DNA from: Mytilinidion resinicola | Lineage: Eukaryota; Ascomycota; Dothideomycetes; Mytilinidiales; Mytilinidiaceae | Direction of reading: 5' to 3' | Length of the DNA: 27,617 bases | Assembly (NCBI RefSeq): GCF_010093595.1 | Contig: NW_022985441.1 | Span: 196,120 to 223,736 of the forward strand | Shown here: piece by piece, positions 10,327 through 20,469 of the stretch | Position numbering within the stretch: the first letter of the stretch is position 1 | Layout: every line of letters starts with the position of its first letter | Translations under genes and position numbers: made by a program | The notes under the pieces: generated by a model | The model's database searches: none | What the model saw: only the letters and a program-made list of their open reading frames with translations | What the model was told of the DNA's origin: nothing

Positions 10327-12796
10327 ATGGAAAACGACGAAGTCTTTAGGAGGCTTGCGGAGACCCGAAGCTACTTTCGGGGATCTGCAAAGCTCCCTTT
10401 ACGATGCCTACAATTCGAAACGCAGGAAATGGAAGGCGCCCGGACTCTGGACGCCAAAAATATCTCCCGGTTGTTAAGAATCTATGAAACTGAGGGCTGC
10501 CATCGTCTTGAGCCGGAGCACCGTATTGCCGCATTAATCAATAAAGATATCCTCGCTCATACGCTTAGAAGAGGAGATGGAACGCGAGAGTTTCAGACCA
10601 CGGAACTTATGGATCAAAGAGAAGACCCACTTCTGCTAGAATTCGAGAACGGTGTCCATATCACGTGCTTGCATGGGCAACATAGAATTGAAGCAGCTAA
10701 ACAGTACCTAGATAACATTGAGAAATGGTGGGTTATAGACCTTTATCTCGATGGTATGCTTCACTTCCAGAAAGCGAACTGTCCTAAACTCCTAATAGAT
10801 CTCCCTAACACCATCGCTCTGCATCTACGGACAGAATACTCTAACGCTCGTGCGTTCTGTGATGGGGATATATTTCGATATCTCCGGAAGTACTCAAAAA
10901 ACGAAAATAGAGCACAGGAGAGCAAGTGGCAAGCAAGACTGAAAGATTCCGAAAGTAAAGAGAAGGATATTAAGAAGTTAGTGTCAAAGATGCGTCCCTT
11001 ATGCGACGCATTTGACGACCTTCTCCCGTTCATTGGCTTGTGGGCAACACTTCGACTTGGCACTTTTCACCGCTATTTAACGTTGAGATGCGAACAGGTA
11101 GGCTCACCTAGATCTTAAAATAAGCTGCTTACATCATTCTTAGGAACTTATTCACTACCTATCGTATATCCGTACTACGTGGTCATTCATCCTCTTAGAC
11201 GATGCAAGGCTATTTGCACTACTAGACCCTCGAACTGTTTCCTTTTTAGAGCTCCTTTCACCCCTTTATTCATCTGCAGATTGGGCAGAGATTGAAGAGT
11301 CAATGGGTAGCCGGTACCTCTTTCCAGCGATCGTAGACCAGGAAGTTAGAAACGACATCCTTCCCAGATTAAAGTCTCAAAGCCGAATTCCGTCGTTGCA
11401 CACCTTTTCCGAGGACACTAAATACTTGGAGCCTTGCGCAAAGGTCATGAAAGGGCTATTACGACCAAAGTTTAAAGGAAGCATTTTTCACGCCTTTAGA
11501 AAGGGTTTTAATCCCTCCCCCCAATCATCCGTCCAGTGCGCCGAAAAAGTATTTAAAAACACCTTGACCAACTTGCGACCTAGGGTTCAATTCCAACTCA
11601 AATATCTCGAGGCTTGGCTTTTTTCTATGCGCCATTTCCCGAAACTGATAGAGTATAATCCGCGCAAAGACCACGGTAAAATAAAGCCTAAGACGAAACT
11701 TTGCGACATACTGTGGGGTGATCTTGGTCTCTTAGTAGAGACTGGGGGCTTTAACTTACCAGAGGCTTCACGACTAGCAAACGCAAACCATCTGGAAAAC
11801 ATGGTCAAAGATTTCGTGGTTGGAGTCTGTCTAGGCGACATCTACGATGTTCAAGAGGCGGACGTAAGGGCCGTAGTTAGGAGTATCTACGATAGCATTG
11901 TCAGCATCGGCTCGACTCCGCGGATTACAACAAGCCCCCCGCTCACCATTAACGACATTCAACAATCAAAGTTACAGCGATGCGGTCGTCCATACGAGAA
12001 ATCCCATCTATTAGATCGAGAGTTCCTATTCATCACAAACATGGGCGACCTTAGGCCGGAAAGAGTTAGAGAGTATATTACCTCGTTCGGTATCAAGAGA
12101 GAGATATTTCGAGCGTTCTTTGACATTCCCTCGTTCGAAATCATGGATGATAATTTGCAACATTCCCCAGAGTCACCGGACTCGGGCCTATTCGCGGCAC
12201 ACCCGACACCCCCTCAAGCAAGCTACAGCGAGGCTACGCAAAATCAAGGCGAAGATCCTGACCCGAGAGAGCAAAGTGGAACAAGACAGCAAGGCGAAAG
12301 TTCTGGAGAAGGTCCTCAGCAAAGAGATAGCAATACAGGTAGTACGTCGAAGGAGCGGCATAGCACAGCATCTATCGGACCACTAATGTACGGTCCATTG
12401 ACGGTAAGAACAGAGGAAGACTACGAAGTATTCACGCGGAGGATCGTCCACAAACCCGTTGTGCTTTATGTCATTGAAAGTCGTAATGTGTACATGTTTC
12501 CGTCCGCCGATCCCGATTTGCGACGGCCTACTCTTCAATACCTCCTTGATCGTGGAAAGTGTGCCTTTGGTATCCCGAATATGGAGGAAAAGAGTATTGA
12601 TTGGAAAGGGATTCAGGATGTATTAACCGTAGGAGACGGTATCATTTTTGCTGTGGCGAATCTTAGATCAGCATCTTCACTCTCTGCGCGTGCTAAGGTC
12701 GGCGTAGAAGCACTAGCTGACATACGACGACTATGTGGATCGATTCCAAAAATAGATATAGAAATATTTTTAACAATGTTTCCATTTAACGGATAA
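10327..12796 (+). CDS. DUF3723 family protein, two exons
   Basis: Model: exons 10327-11097 and 11144-12796 with a 46 bp phase-0 intron (GTAGGC...TTAG), giving 807 residues. The frame continues 5' of 10327 without in-frame stops, but homolog-like sequence begins at this ATG. The N-terminal block (LDAKNISRLLRIYETEGC at 41-58, LEPEHRIAALIN at 61-72, CLHGQHRIEAA at 114-124, WWVIDLY at 134-140) is characteristic of DUF3723 (PF12520). The order of these blocks, ending in G-x-H-R-x-x-A-A, resembles ParB/sulfiredoxin-fold proteins (inference). A Ser/Gln/Glu-rich linker lies near residues 590-660, followed by a folded C-terminal part. The function is unknown. DUF3723 genes recur as Starship auxiliary genes and here pair with a patatin gene. 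No membrane segment or signal peptide is evident. Confidence 0.9.
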
Positions 12797-13247
12797 ATAG
12801 AAATCCTATTTTAAGATACAGCCATTTCTCCAAACTATATATACGAATATAAAGGCTAGTAAAAGGGCATTAATTCAAAATGACTTCTATGTAAGCTGAT
12901 AGGTTACTAGAAGCTTATATATACTAACTGGTAAATAGGGATTCAGCCCGGAAAAATCATACTAAGCCTACTAGCTCTAGTAGTTATGGTGGTACTATAA
13001 TCGCTACTATTATAGTAGTAGTTGTTATCTTATTTATAGCTACTGTTCTATACCTTCAACATCGGCTAAGCCGATACCGAAAGCCAAGGACCGAGAATGC
13101 AAATGAAGGCAGTCCTGTTGGGTGGTATAGTTGACGAGCTTGAAGCTAAGAATAGACTCTTAATAGTCCTATCTATAATCTATTTATAGATCCATGCACA
13201 CATATAAAGCTTATTCCTTCTCTTAATATTATCTATCACGATTTATT
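12797..13247. other. AT-rich intergenic stretch
   Basis: No gene seen. It holds short self-complementary runs such as actactattatagtagt-like sequence near 13000-13020. A TATAAA at 13203-13208, 40 bp upstream of the kinase-like start codon, is a plausible core promoter. Confidence 0.55.
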
Positions 13248-14220
13248 ATGGCAGCGAGTGATAAACGTAATACGCTTTTCCCTCGGTCGGAAATCAGCAC
13301 GCCGAGTCCTAAGCCCGAATTATCCCAGGGTCCTAATACGCTACAAAAACGGAAATTCATTCATGAGCGTGGCGACCCTACCCAGAGATTTCCAGTAAAA
13401 GCTTCTACGAATCCGGGACTATTTCCGCAATTTACTTCTCTCACTCTATCAAAAGGCTCGCCATGGGTAAAGTATCAAAGAGTGCTTGAGGAGGATCAAG
13501 GAGGCCCGTCTACTGTCGCCTTCAGAAAGGACTCAACATTTCCGATTGTGGTTGTAAAGAGTTATCTCGCAACAGATTCTTCTAAAGTCCAAGACGTCTT
13601 TAGAACTCGACATCCAAACATTGTTAATGTATTGGATGCTTTCTATGAAGACGATACTACATACATTGTCTACGAATATATGACTAGATCAATTGCTGAG
13701 GTCCAGGCTACCCCGTTGGGAAAGTTTGAGGAGTTTGAAATTGCTGCAATATGTAAAGAGGTACGAGCATTAAGCACAATTGTTATTGTATGCTTATATA
13801 TTGCAGGTTATTGAGGGACTTTTATTTCTACACGATCTAGATATTATTCATGGGTCCTTTACCAGTAGCATAGTACTTCTAAATAGAGAAGGAAATGTGA
13901 AGATTGGTAAGCTCTTACGTCCTACAACATATAAGATACTAAATGGAACTGTAGCTAATATCGGAGAGAGTGTCCTAATATCGAGCCCAATTAGCAAAGG
14001 TATAGATATTCAAGCATTGGGTCGCTTTATCCTGCAATTAATGGAGCCAAGCTCTATTCTCCAGCAAACGTCGACTCTCAGCCTTAAATACCCTGAATAT
14101 TGGTCTATTACTTCAAAAGAGTTTCTATCACAAGTAAAATCTGAAGCATTAATCAGTTTGAAGAACGTGCGTATCCTTCCCCCTTCTATTATTCAGGTTA
14201 GACTAAGGAGACAAGCATAA
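13248..14220 (+). CDS. Protein-kinase-like protein, probable pseudokinase, two exons
   Basis: Model: exons 13248-13760 and 13807-14220 around a 46 bp phase-0 intron (GTACGA...TGCAG), giving 308 residues. The first ~80 residues are a basic, Pro/Ser-rich tail. The kinase-like fold follows: a degenerate Gly loop (EDQGGPSTV), a Lys in VVVKSY equivalent to the ATP-binding lysine, RHPNIVNVLDAFYED, YIVYEYM, EIAAICKEV joined across the intron to IEGLLFLH, then IIHGSF where HRD is expected and VKIGKL where DFG is expected, and a late QALGRFILQLMEP. The catalytic Asp and the DFG Asp are both absent, so phosphotransfer is unlikely. A family of such inactive kinases is common in accessory DNA of filamentous fungi. 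Possible role as a scaffold or decoy is inference. The short C-lobe fits these proteins. Confidence 0.83.
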
Positions 14221-14483
14221 TTTTCTACAAATGTCACCGGGTCCAGCATGCTTAAAACCTCACGTCTTGGTGGCAGAACGAGCTGTAAGGCCAAATTGGA
14301 AGATCTTCAATGCGCCATTTTGATGACAGTGTCGAGGCTATGTAAGAGGGATATCATATATGAGGGGCGGAAGGATTGTGAAGCAAGGTTTCTGTAAGAG
14401 GAGAGTGCACGGCAGGGAGCTCGTAGATGGAATTGACGATATTCGTGTATTGAGAGACGAATCCTTAAGGAATCGTGATGCAT

Positions 14484-14509
14484 GGCCTGGGGCTATATAT
14501 ACCCCGGCC
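14484..14509. repeat. Inverted repeat around a TATA-like core
   Basis: GGCCtGGGG - ctatatata - CCCCgGCC: two GC arms with one mismatch flank an AT loop. It could form a cruciform or hairpin, or be a binding site. No gene is clearly controlled by it. Confidence 0.5.
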
Positions 14510-14538
14510 TGAGCGAGCACGTAACTCGCAGAGGCCTC

Positions 14539-14555
14539 GCAGGCTATACGCCTGC
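14539..14555. repeat. Perfect 6 bp stem hairpin
   Basis: GCAGGC-tatac-GCCTGC, 30 bp right of the preceding inverted repeat. No T-run follows, and intrinsic terminators are not expected in a fungus, so its role is unknown. Confidence 0.5.
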
Positions 14556-15304
14556 GCAGGTAGGCTGCATGAATTGGAAGGATGTATCTGTATCCTATCC
14601 GGTAAGTTAGCTATATAGTTAGTTAGATCACAACTTTGTATATATAGGCATTTCCAGCCATACAGATTTGGTGTGCGTGGTGTGCGTGGTTGTGAAGCTT
14701 GATGGGTGCGGGGTCATGCACGTTGAGCTACGCGGTACGTTGAGCTACGTAGGACTAATGAGCGCACGCGAATTAGTCCGTGGGGCGGATACCCCTGTGT
14801 GCAGTACGACGCTCCCTCTAGCGGCCGAGTTGCGCAATCGTTGTAGAATATTCTACCCGCGTGGTGTGCCGCGTTCCTGGTTCTCGGCGCCGCGTGCGGC
14901 ATTTCTCACCTTCTGGCGCAATATGCCGCCGTAGGCCGACGCACATAGAAAAACACGGCGAAACGCGAAATAGTACAATCGGCCGCAAAATGCGGCCAGG
15001 CCTGCACCCATAGGGGTCCGAAACGCCCCATCACAAACTATGGAGATACGCCGGCGCGCGGCTCATCGATAACCCGGGCAGACGCGACCTCAAGAAAGTC
15101 AACCTTTACAACACCAGCGCGCGAGGCAAAGTGAGCACTGTGTGGCATCATCAATGTTTATATTATAGACTGCGTGCTAACTACACGGTAGCAATAATAA
15201 TGGTGCACGCAACGGTGGCTCCCCTCTGGGCAACAAACACGCCCTGCCGAGCCACGTGCCGCCTCTCACCACCCACGGCCAGATACGACATGTCACATAC
15301 AACG

Positions 15305-15401
15305 CGTTCGCAGCGCGACCTGCAAGAGCCTGGCGGTGCTGGACCGCCACCCAGCTTGAAGGAGCTGGGCAGGGTAGTCCCCATATCTTAAAACAAACTC
15401 T
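15305..15401 (+). repeat. 97 bp direct repeat, copy 1
   Basis: Aligns without gaps to 15803-15899 with about nine differences. It folds as two adjacent hairpins, TGGCGGT-gctgg-ACCGCCA and CCCAGCT-tgaagg-AGCTGGG, enclosed by CCTG...CAGG. Confidence 0.8.
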
Positions 15402-15802
15402 CAATCTTTTCCGCATCACTCGGCGACACTAGCACCTCTATTCTAACTCCAGTCCCTCGCCTGAATTTGCTCGCATAGTGGTATACACGAGTCCGACGAC
15501 GCAGATCGATGTCCAGCCGGATGAAACTGGACGTAACAGTGCCTCCGCAAGAAAGAATCATTCTCACCTCACCGCGTGGCCGAGCAGCGCCCACACTGCT
15601 ATTACTTCGGCCACTCACTTCACCACTCTCACTTCGCGGCCCACGAGAACTCGGTAGCGCCAGTTTGATACCCAGCCCGAAGAAGCCAGCAAGACAGCTA
15701 CAATCATCTCGAAACAGCTCGATCCTAGCCTCTCCGCACCAGCCAACGACGCCCGCCGGCCGACCAGCCTGAAACCCCCCCCCCTGCCCTTACACTTGAA
15801 AA

Positions 15803-15899
15803 CGTTCGCAGCGTGACCTGCAAGAGCTCGACGGTGCTGGACCGTCACCCAGCTTGAAGAAGCTGGGCAGGGTAGTCCCCTTGTCTCAAAACAAACTCT
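15803..15899 (+). repeat. 97 bp direct repeat, copy 2
   Basis: Second copy, offset 498 bp. The first hairpin changes to GACGGT-gctgg-ACCGTC, a paired substitution that keeps the stem. The second becomes CCCAGCTT-gaag-AAGCTGGG, one pair longer. Sequence outside the 97 bp is unrelated between copies. Confidence 0.8.
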
Positions 15900-16440
15900 T
15901 CCTCTTCCTATCCTACGACAAGCCACGTCAAACAGTCGAACTGCGACGTCGCCAACAGCAGCGACATACAACCGCTTCCGCGGCTGCCTAACGGAATCTC
16001 CCGCCTCGCTTAACTTCACGGCGCTCCTCCACACGCTCTACCGACGACGCTTCTCCTCGCAAACCATCGCGTCTACACCAACCTCATTCTGCCGTCCTCA
16101 CCGGCCTCTGCCCGCAATCAACGGCAGCGGCACAGTACGGCAGCACTTGGGCAGACGTACCGAACGCCGCCAAACAGCCACCACCCGCCTTCTGGTACAG
16201 CAACCATCTCACGATCAGAAATGAGGCAGGGTTGATCCAGGATTCGACATCACTACAGATGAGTACAGCCGCCTGAAGGGTCAGATTGAAAGAGTCTCTA
16301 GAAGAATCAAAAAACCGGAGGACTCGCACACCGGCGTACGAGGCAGTGCACTCAAGCGGAAGCACGCCGAGGCCTTCTGTGAGGAGCTCCCACAATTCAA
16401 GGACGCACCAAACCCCTGGCGAGACAGTGCTATTGCGGCG

Positions 16441-19400
16441 ATGATAGGGTGGTCCATTTCAAGAGTAGACAACCAACCAAGCAGTCGTAAACGCGCTCCT
16501 CAACACGCTTCTGGACCCGAGTCAACTACAGGAGATACCTCATCTACTCCAACACCCCGCTCGCGGCACGCGTCACCCCAGCTTGCGCCCGTTCGTACGC
16601 GTCAGCCGAGCCCCGACAGCGACTCCTCCCCCAGCGCGTCGAGACGCACACAATATCGCCCGAACAGACAGACGATTGCCCACCGGACCCATCAACCGCC
16701 CTTTTCCTCCCCGAGCCAGCCGCCGACACCTCCACCGATGCAGGCAACCACAACCATGAATAACGATGGCAAGTCGGGGTTCAGTGATATAATGTTCACG
16801 GTGATGGACGCAGGCTCCCCCATAGGTGTCATCCAGTCATCATATGTCCTGGAGGCTGAGGTCGGCCAGCGTGTGCAAAAACTCAGAGCGGACCTAGAAG
16901 CATATCCACAACTATCCACCAACGGCCGGCTCAACCACAACATCTACATCTTGCCGTGGCAGTTCCAACACCTCCCTGTGATAGCAGACGGCACACTCAT
17001 TGCAGCCTTGAGGGATCTTACGGAGAAGGGTAGCATGCAAGCTCATATTGAGGTCCTGCCTGTGCCACCACTGCAATTCGGCCACAACCCTCTACTCGCC
17101 CAGCCGCACGGCTCCGGACTACAGCTTATCACTGGACCAGCAGGTCGTCAAGTGCAGGTACAGCCCGACCAACACTCTGGCGATGCACTCGAAACTAGCG
17201 ATGACGTGGACATGCCCGATTATAGGCAGGAGATTAAGGAAGAGTTAACAGACGTGGAGTCTGTGTTCGGAGGTGGTCCGGACAACGGTGACTTGTCGTC
17301 CAGTGGTGTCAAGCGACGCCCATCGGCTTCGCTCACAGACGCCCACACTGAAGGAGCACACAAGCGGCCAAAGGTGACGGACGATACACCCCAAGGAGCA
17401 GAGGAGGCAACGCCGCTCGAGCCAGTTACGGTCCATGGCAACAATCAAGACGACGCCGCGACGTCAGGCGAGAACGAAACTCTTGAGACTCTGGAAGGGC
17501 TGCAGCTGCTTCACCAGGACACGGCAAGCAAGCACAACAAACGCGCTCGCACCCTATCGGCTGAGCGACTCTCGCCGGATGAGAACTCAACCACCCCAAC
17601 GCCACTCGCGAAGCAGTCCAAACCCGACAATAAGAGCACCATCGTGATACGCAGCCAAACCCCGGTAGGCGCGTTTGGTCGCTCAGCATCCGTGCCGTCC
17701 TTTAACACTCCGACTCCGGCCGGCGACAAACTTCTGCAGGAGGCGGCACCGCATGCCAGCGCCTCCACCCCTCGTCTGAGCCTCCACGACGGAACAGCGG
17801 CCAGCGCTGACAACGGCGACAAACTTCTGCAAGAGGCGGCACCGCATGCCAGCGTCTCCACCCCTCGTCCGAGCCTTAATGCCGAAGCAGCTGAGGTCCC
17901 CGAAGTCAGCGACAAACTGCCAGCGACACCACTGAAAGCCAACGCCCCAAGTCCTCGTTCGAGCCGTGACATCAAGCAGACGACTGCTCCCAAAACGAAC
18001 GAATCGCAGCACTCCGCGGGAGAAACCGGCAAACCCATAGTGTTGTTAGACGACGAACCCTTCGACCCAGATGGGGAAGAGCCCGAAGAAGACGATTGCG
18101 AAGAGGACAACGACGACTCAGACGAGAAGAGGGAGTACAACCAACGCCTGTTCCTAGAGCAATTCCTCAAGCAGGGCTCCAGCGATTTGCACAGCCAACT
18201 GGCGCATGTAACACTAGCCGACATCGATCGCATACTAAGATACTTCCCTCTCATCAAGCGAGAACAACTCCTGGTTAACGAGATGTTCATAATCCCCAAC
18301 TGGGGCCTAGCACCAGGATTCAAGATCAGTCCATACCAGCTACTGTTTATAGCATGGGCATTCGAACTAGAGCGATCTATCGTAGGCGGCGGAACCTGCG
18401 CAGACGAGGCAGGGGCCGGGAAGACCATAGAGATGTATGGACTCTGGCTCATGAATTACTTCCACTATCAAAACGCCGGAGAAGTGAAGGCCGCCTGGAA
18501 GATGGGTACATACGCTGGTCAACATCTACCAAAAGGAGCACATCCAAGTGCTAAATGCCCACAAGCGAAAAAAATGCCGATTACCTGCTTCTGTGAGAGT
18601 TCCCGGGACGTGCTATACCCAAAGGCCGCACAGCGAGGCTGCACAGTACTCATCACACAACCCGGAGGCATGCCAGGGTTCGTGAAGGATGCGAAAGGAA
18701 TGCTACTCGGCGGCGACATTATGAAGCGGCCCTATCCTCCTCGGATTTCCATGCTTGCGGGTGGCTACACCTATGATGAGCTCGTTGGAAAGCTCACCAA
18801 GCGGGAGCTAAAAGAGATCGCGAAGGTCATCGATTGGACGGAAGAGGACGAGTGGGAGAGCCGGCCAGAAAACCAGTTCCACGAGGTCAACAAAGTCGAG
18901 AAGTCCATGCCGTGGCCCGAACCTACCTTCTCGAACTTGCTGGAGGGCAACACTACCAGACCTGGACGATCGTCACCACACGCCGCCCGGTTCATGCTTG
19001 TCACAACGCGGGCCAACCTTCAGAATCGAGTCATCACCCCATTCCAGACCACCCGATTCAACACGTGGAGGTTCTCTGCTAACTCCAAGATCAACAACCG
19101 TAGGCACACCAAGTCAGCTCTGCAAGTGGGACGTATATTCTGGGACGAATGTCACTTGGACGCAATGGGCAAGATTATCCCAACTTTTATTCGAGGGCAG
19201 GTGGAAGACCACCAGAAGGCCTATGGCTGCAACCCATTTATATGGGGTGCATCTGGTACGCCGGACAATGGGAACCCACTGTTGCCAATGTTTATGGTTC
19301 TAGACGGGCTGAGGACGAAGAAATGGTCAGACCGGGGGCTGAAAGGAACTAAGCACGATGTGCTCCTCGAAATCACACCAGAGTCGATAGCGGCGAAAAG

Positions 19401-20469
19401 GAAACAATTCGACACGCTAATTAACACCGCCAAAACGCACCCAGACAAGGCAATCGGCGACCCTAACTTCAAGACCCTAGCCGGCTTCTTCCGTAAGGTG
19501 GTTCCGATGTTCCAGATACGCCGTAGATCCGCAACGCTTTGGTTCGACGGTACTCCGGTAATTCCAAAAAACAGCACTCTGGAACTAGTAACCGTGCAGC
19601 TCGAACCGTGCGAGAAAGAGAGGGCAATCTTGGAGGAACTGGAAGGAATGGTCAAGATCGAGCAAACCCGCAGGCACAAAGAGCTGGTAGAGGAGTGGAG
19701 AGACAATGGCGCACTAGGACCAAAGCCTGAGGCGCCCAACGTAGCAAACTCGGCGTCGTACACTAACGCGAAGACTGCCGCAACTATTGCAGAGTTAGTT
19801 GAGCACTGGGAAGGTATAAGCAAGAACTTGAGCTGCACTATACGTGACCCAATCGTGCAAGGCTGGATCCGCAACCCCCTCTCCGGAGACTTCACCACGC
19901 TCCTCGATCGCCTAACTGCCAACTGCGCAAAGCTAGCCGAAACACTCAAGCTTTGCGAAAAAGTCCAGCAGGAAAAGAGACTCGATGGGACGAGGGCCAA
20001 GATCACTATCGCAACTCGATCCCCACTCGCTCTAGCATGCTGGTACAATCGACTGGTCCAAAAATACGACAGCAAGCAAATCTTACTGTACAAAGCCGGA
20101 GCGACGCCCAACGAGCGGAAGAAGTTGCAATCCGATTTTGACGACGACGAGAGCAAATGGGTTATGATGTGCACGCTCCATTCTGTCATGACTAGTATTA
20201 ACTTGCAACGAGCCAACTACAATCTTATGGTCGAGCCTAGCCACAAGATGTCCGAGATCCAGCAGTACTTCCATCGCTCCGACCGCCGAGGCCAGACGGA
20301 GAAGATTGTGCACGGGTACCTCCTCATCAATTCATGCTCTTCACTAGAAAGGAGGATGTTGCGATCTATGGACTTCTCCGAACTGTTGGACGAGCAGGTG
20401 TACAAGGTAAAGGATGGTGTCAAGTCTAAAGGACGCGGCACCAAGTACGACGCCATCGTGATAACGTAG
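16441..20469 (+). CDS. SNF2-family DNA-dependent ATPase/helicase-like protein, single exon
   Basis: 1342 residues from the first ATG of the frame; ATG 16738 is another plausible start, and the frame is open upstream to 16225. Residues 1-620 are mostly Ser/Pro/Glu-rich and disordered, with three 31-residue tandem repeats (about 428-520) and an acidic run at about 541-565. The two-lobed SF2 ATPase follows: Walker A in ADEAGAGKT (Lys661), DECH at 902-905 in place of DEAH, SGTP at 938-941, a motif-IV region near 1187, and motif VI QQYFHRSDRRGQT at 1274-1286. All core ATPase motifs look intact, so chromatin or DNA translocation driven by ATP is expected. No bromodomain, chromodomain or RING is visible. 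It is not close to a familiar Swi2/Rad54 protein, and its subfamily is unknown to me. Probably cargo of the surrounding element. Confidence 0.88.
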   Translation: MIGWSISRVDNQPSSRKRAPQHASGPESTTGDTSSTPTPRSRHASPQLAPVRTRQPSPDSDSSPSASRRTQYRPNRQTIAHRTHQPPFSSPSQPPTPPPMQATTTMNNDGKSGFSDIMFTVMDAGSPIGVIQSSYVLEAEVGQRVQKLRADLEAYPQLSTNGRLNHNIYILPWQFQHLPVIADGTLIAALRDLTEKGSMQAHIEVLPVPPLQFGHNPLLAQPHGSGLQLITGPAGRQVQVQPDQHSGDALETSDDVDMPDYRQEIKEELTDVESVFGGGPDNGDLSSSGVKRRPSASLTDAHTEGAHKRPKVTDDTPQGAEEATPLEPVTVHGNNQDDAATSGENETLETLEGLQLLHQDTASKHNKRARTLSAERLSPDENSTTPTPLAKQSKPDNKSTIVIRSQTPVGAFGRSASVPSFNTPTPAGDKLLQEAAPHASASTPRLSLHDGTAASADNGDKLLQEAAPHASVSTPRPSLNAEAAEVPEVSDKLPATPLKANAPSPRSSRDIKQTTAPKTNESQHSAGETGKPIVLLDDEPFDPDGEEPEEDDCEEDNDDSDEKREYNQRLFLEQFLKQGSSDLHSQLAHVTLADIDRILRYFPLIKREQLLVNEMFIIPNWGLAPGFKISPYQLLFIAWAFELERSIVGGGTCADEAGAGKTIEMYGLWLMNYFHYQNAGEVKAAWKMGTYAGQHLPKGAHPSAKCPQAKKMPITCFCESSRDVLYPKAAQRGCTVLITQPGGMPGFVKDAKGMLLGGDIMKRPYPPRISMLAGGYTYDELVGKLTKRELKEIAKVIDWTEEDEWESRPENQFHEVNKVEKSMPWPEPTFSNLLEGNTTRPGRSSPHAARFMLVTTRANLQNRVITPFQTTRFNTWRFSANSKINNRRHTKSALQVGRIFWDECHLDAMGKIIPTFIRGQVEDHQKAYGCNPFIWGASGTPDNGNPLLPMFMVLDGLRTKKWSDRGLKGTKHDVLLEITPESIAAKRKQFDTLINTAKTHPDKAIGDPNFKTLAGFFRKVVPMFQIRRRSATLWFDGTPVIPKNSTLELVTVQLEPCEKERAILEELEGMVKIEQTRRHKELVEEWRDNGALGPKPEAPNVANSASYTNAKTAATIAELVEHWEGISKNLSCTIRDPIVQGWIRNPLSGDFTTLLDRLTANCAKLAETLKLCEKVQQEKRLDGTRAKITIATRSPLALACWYNRLVQKYDSKQILLYKAGATPNERKKLQSDFDDDESKWVMMCTLHSVMTSINLQRANYNLMVEPSHKMSEIQQYFHRSDRRGQTEKIVHGYLLINSCSSLERRMLRSMDFSELLDEQVYKVKDGVKSKGRGTKYDAIVIT
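17722..18000 (+). repeat. Three in-frame 93 bp tandem repeats inside the SNF2 gene
   Basis: Copies start at about 17722, 17815 and 17908. The first two share long identical runs (GDKLLQEAAPHAS); the third is diverged (SDKLPATPLKANA). The period of 31 codons keeps the frame, so copy number could vary without breaking the protein. Confidence 0.85.

Larger units (their letters stand above)
14221..16440. other. GC-rich tract with repeats and hairpins, no confident gene
   Basis: About 2.2 kb. The part after 14700 is much richer in GC than the preceding genes. It contains two inverted repeats near 14.5 kb, short direct repeats (tggtgtgcg at about 14670-14692; acgttgagctacg at about 14719-14746), a 97 bp direct repeat (15305-15401 and 15803-15899) and scattered Pro/Arg/Ser-rich open frames on both strands. 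The frame of the SNF2 gene is open back to 16225. Another plus-strand frame reads into 16274 with a WADVPNAAKQPPPAFWYSN-like segment. Decayed transposon sequence or unrecognised 5' exons of the SNF2 gene are both possible. Confidence 0.5.

Noticed and set aside
15305..15401. Hammerhead or other self-cleaving ribozyme in the three-way repeat
   Set aside because: The conserved CUGANGA and GAAA core bases are absent on both strands.
19221..20216. Minus-strand 331-codon ORF
   Set aside because: It is a shadow of the SNF2 ATPase domain on the other strand; its translation has no domain-like features.
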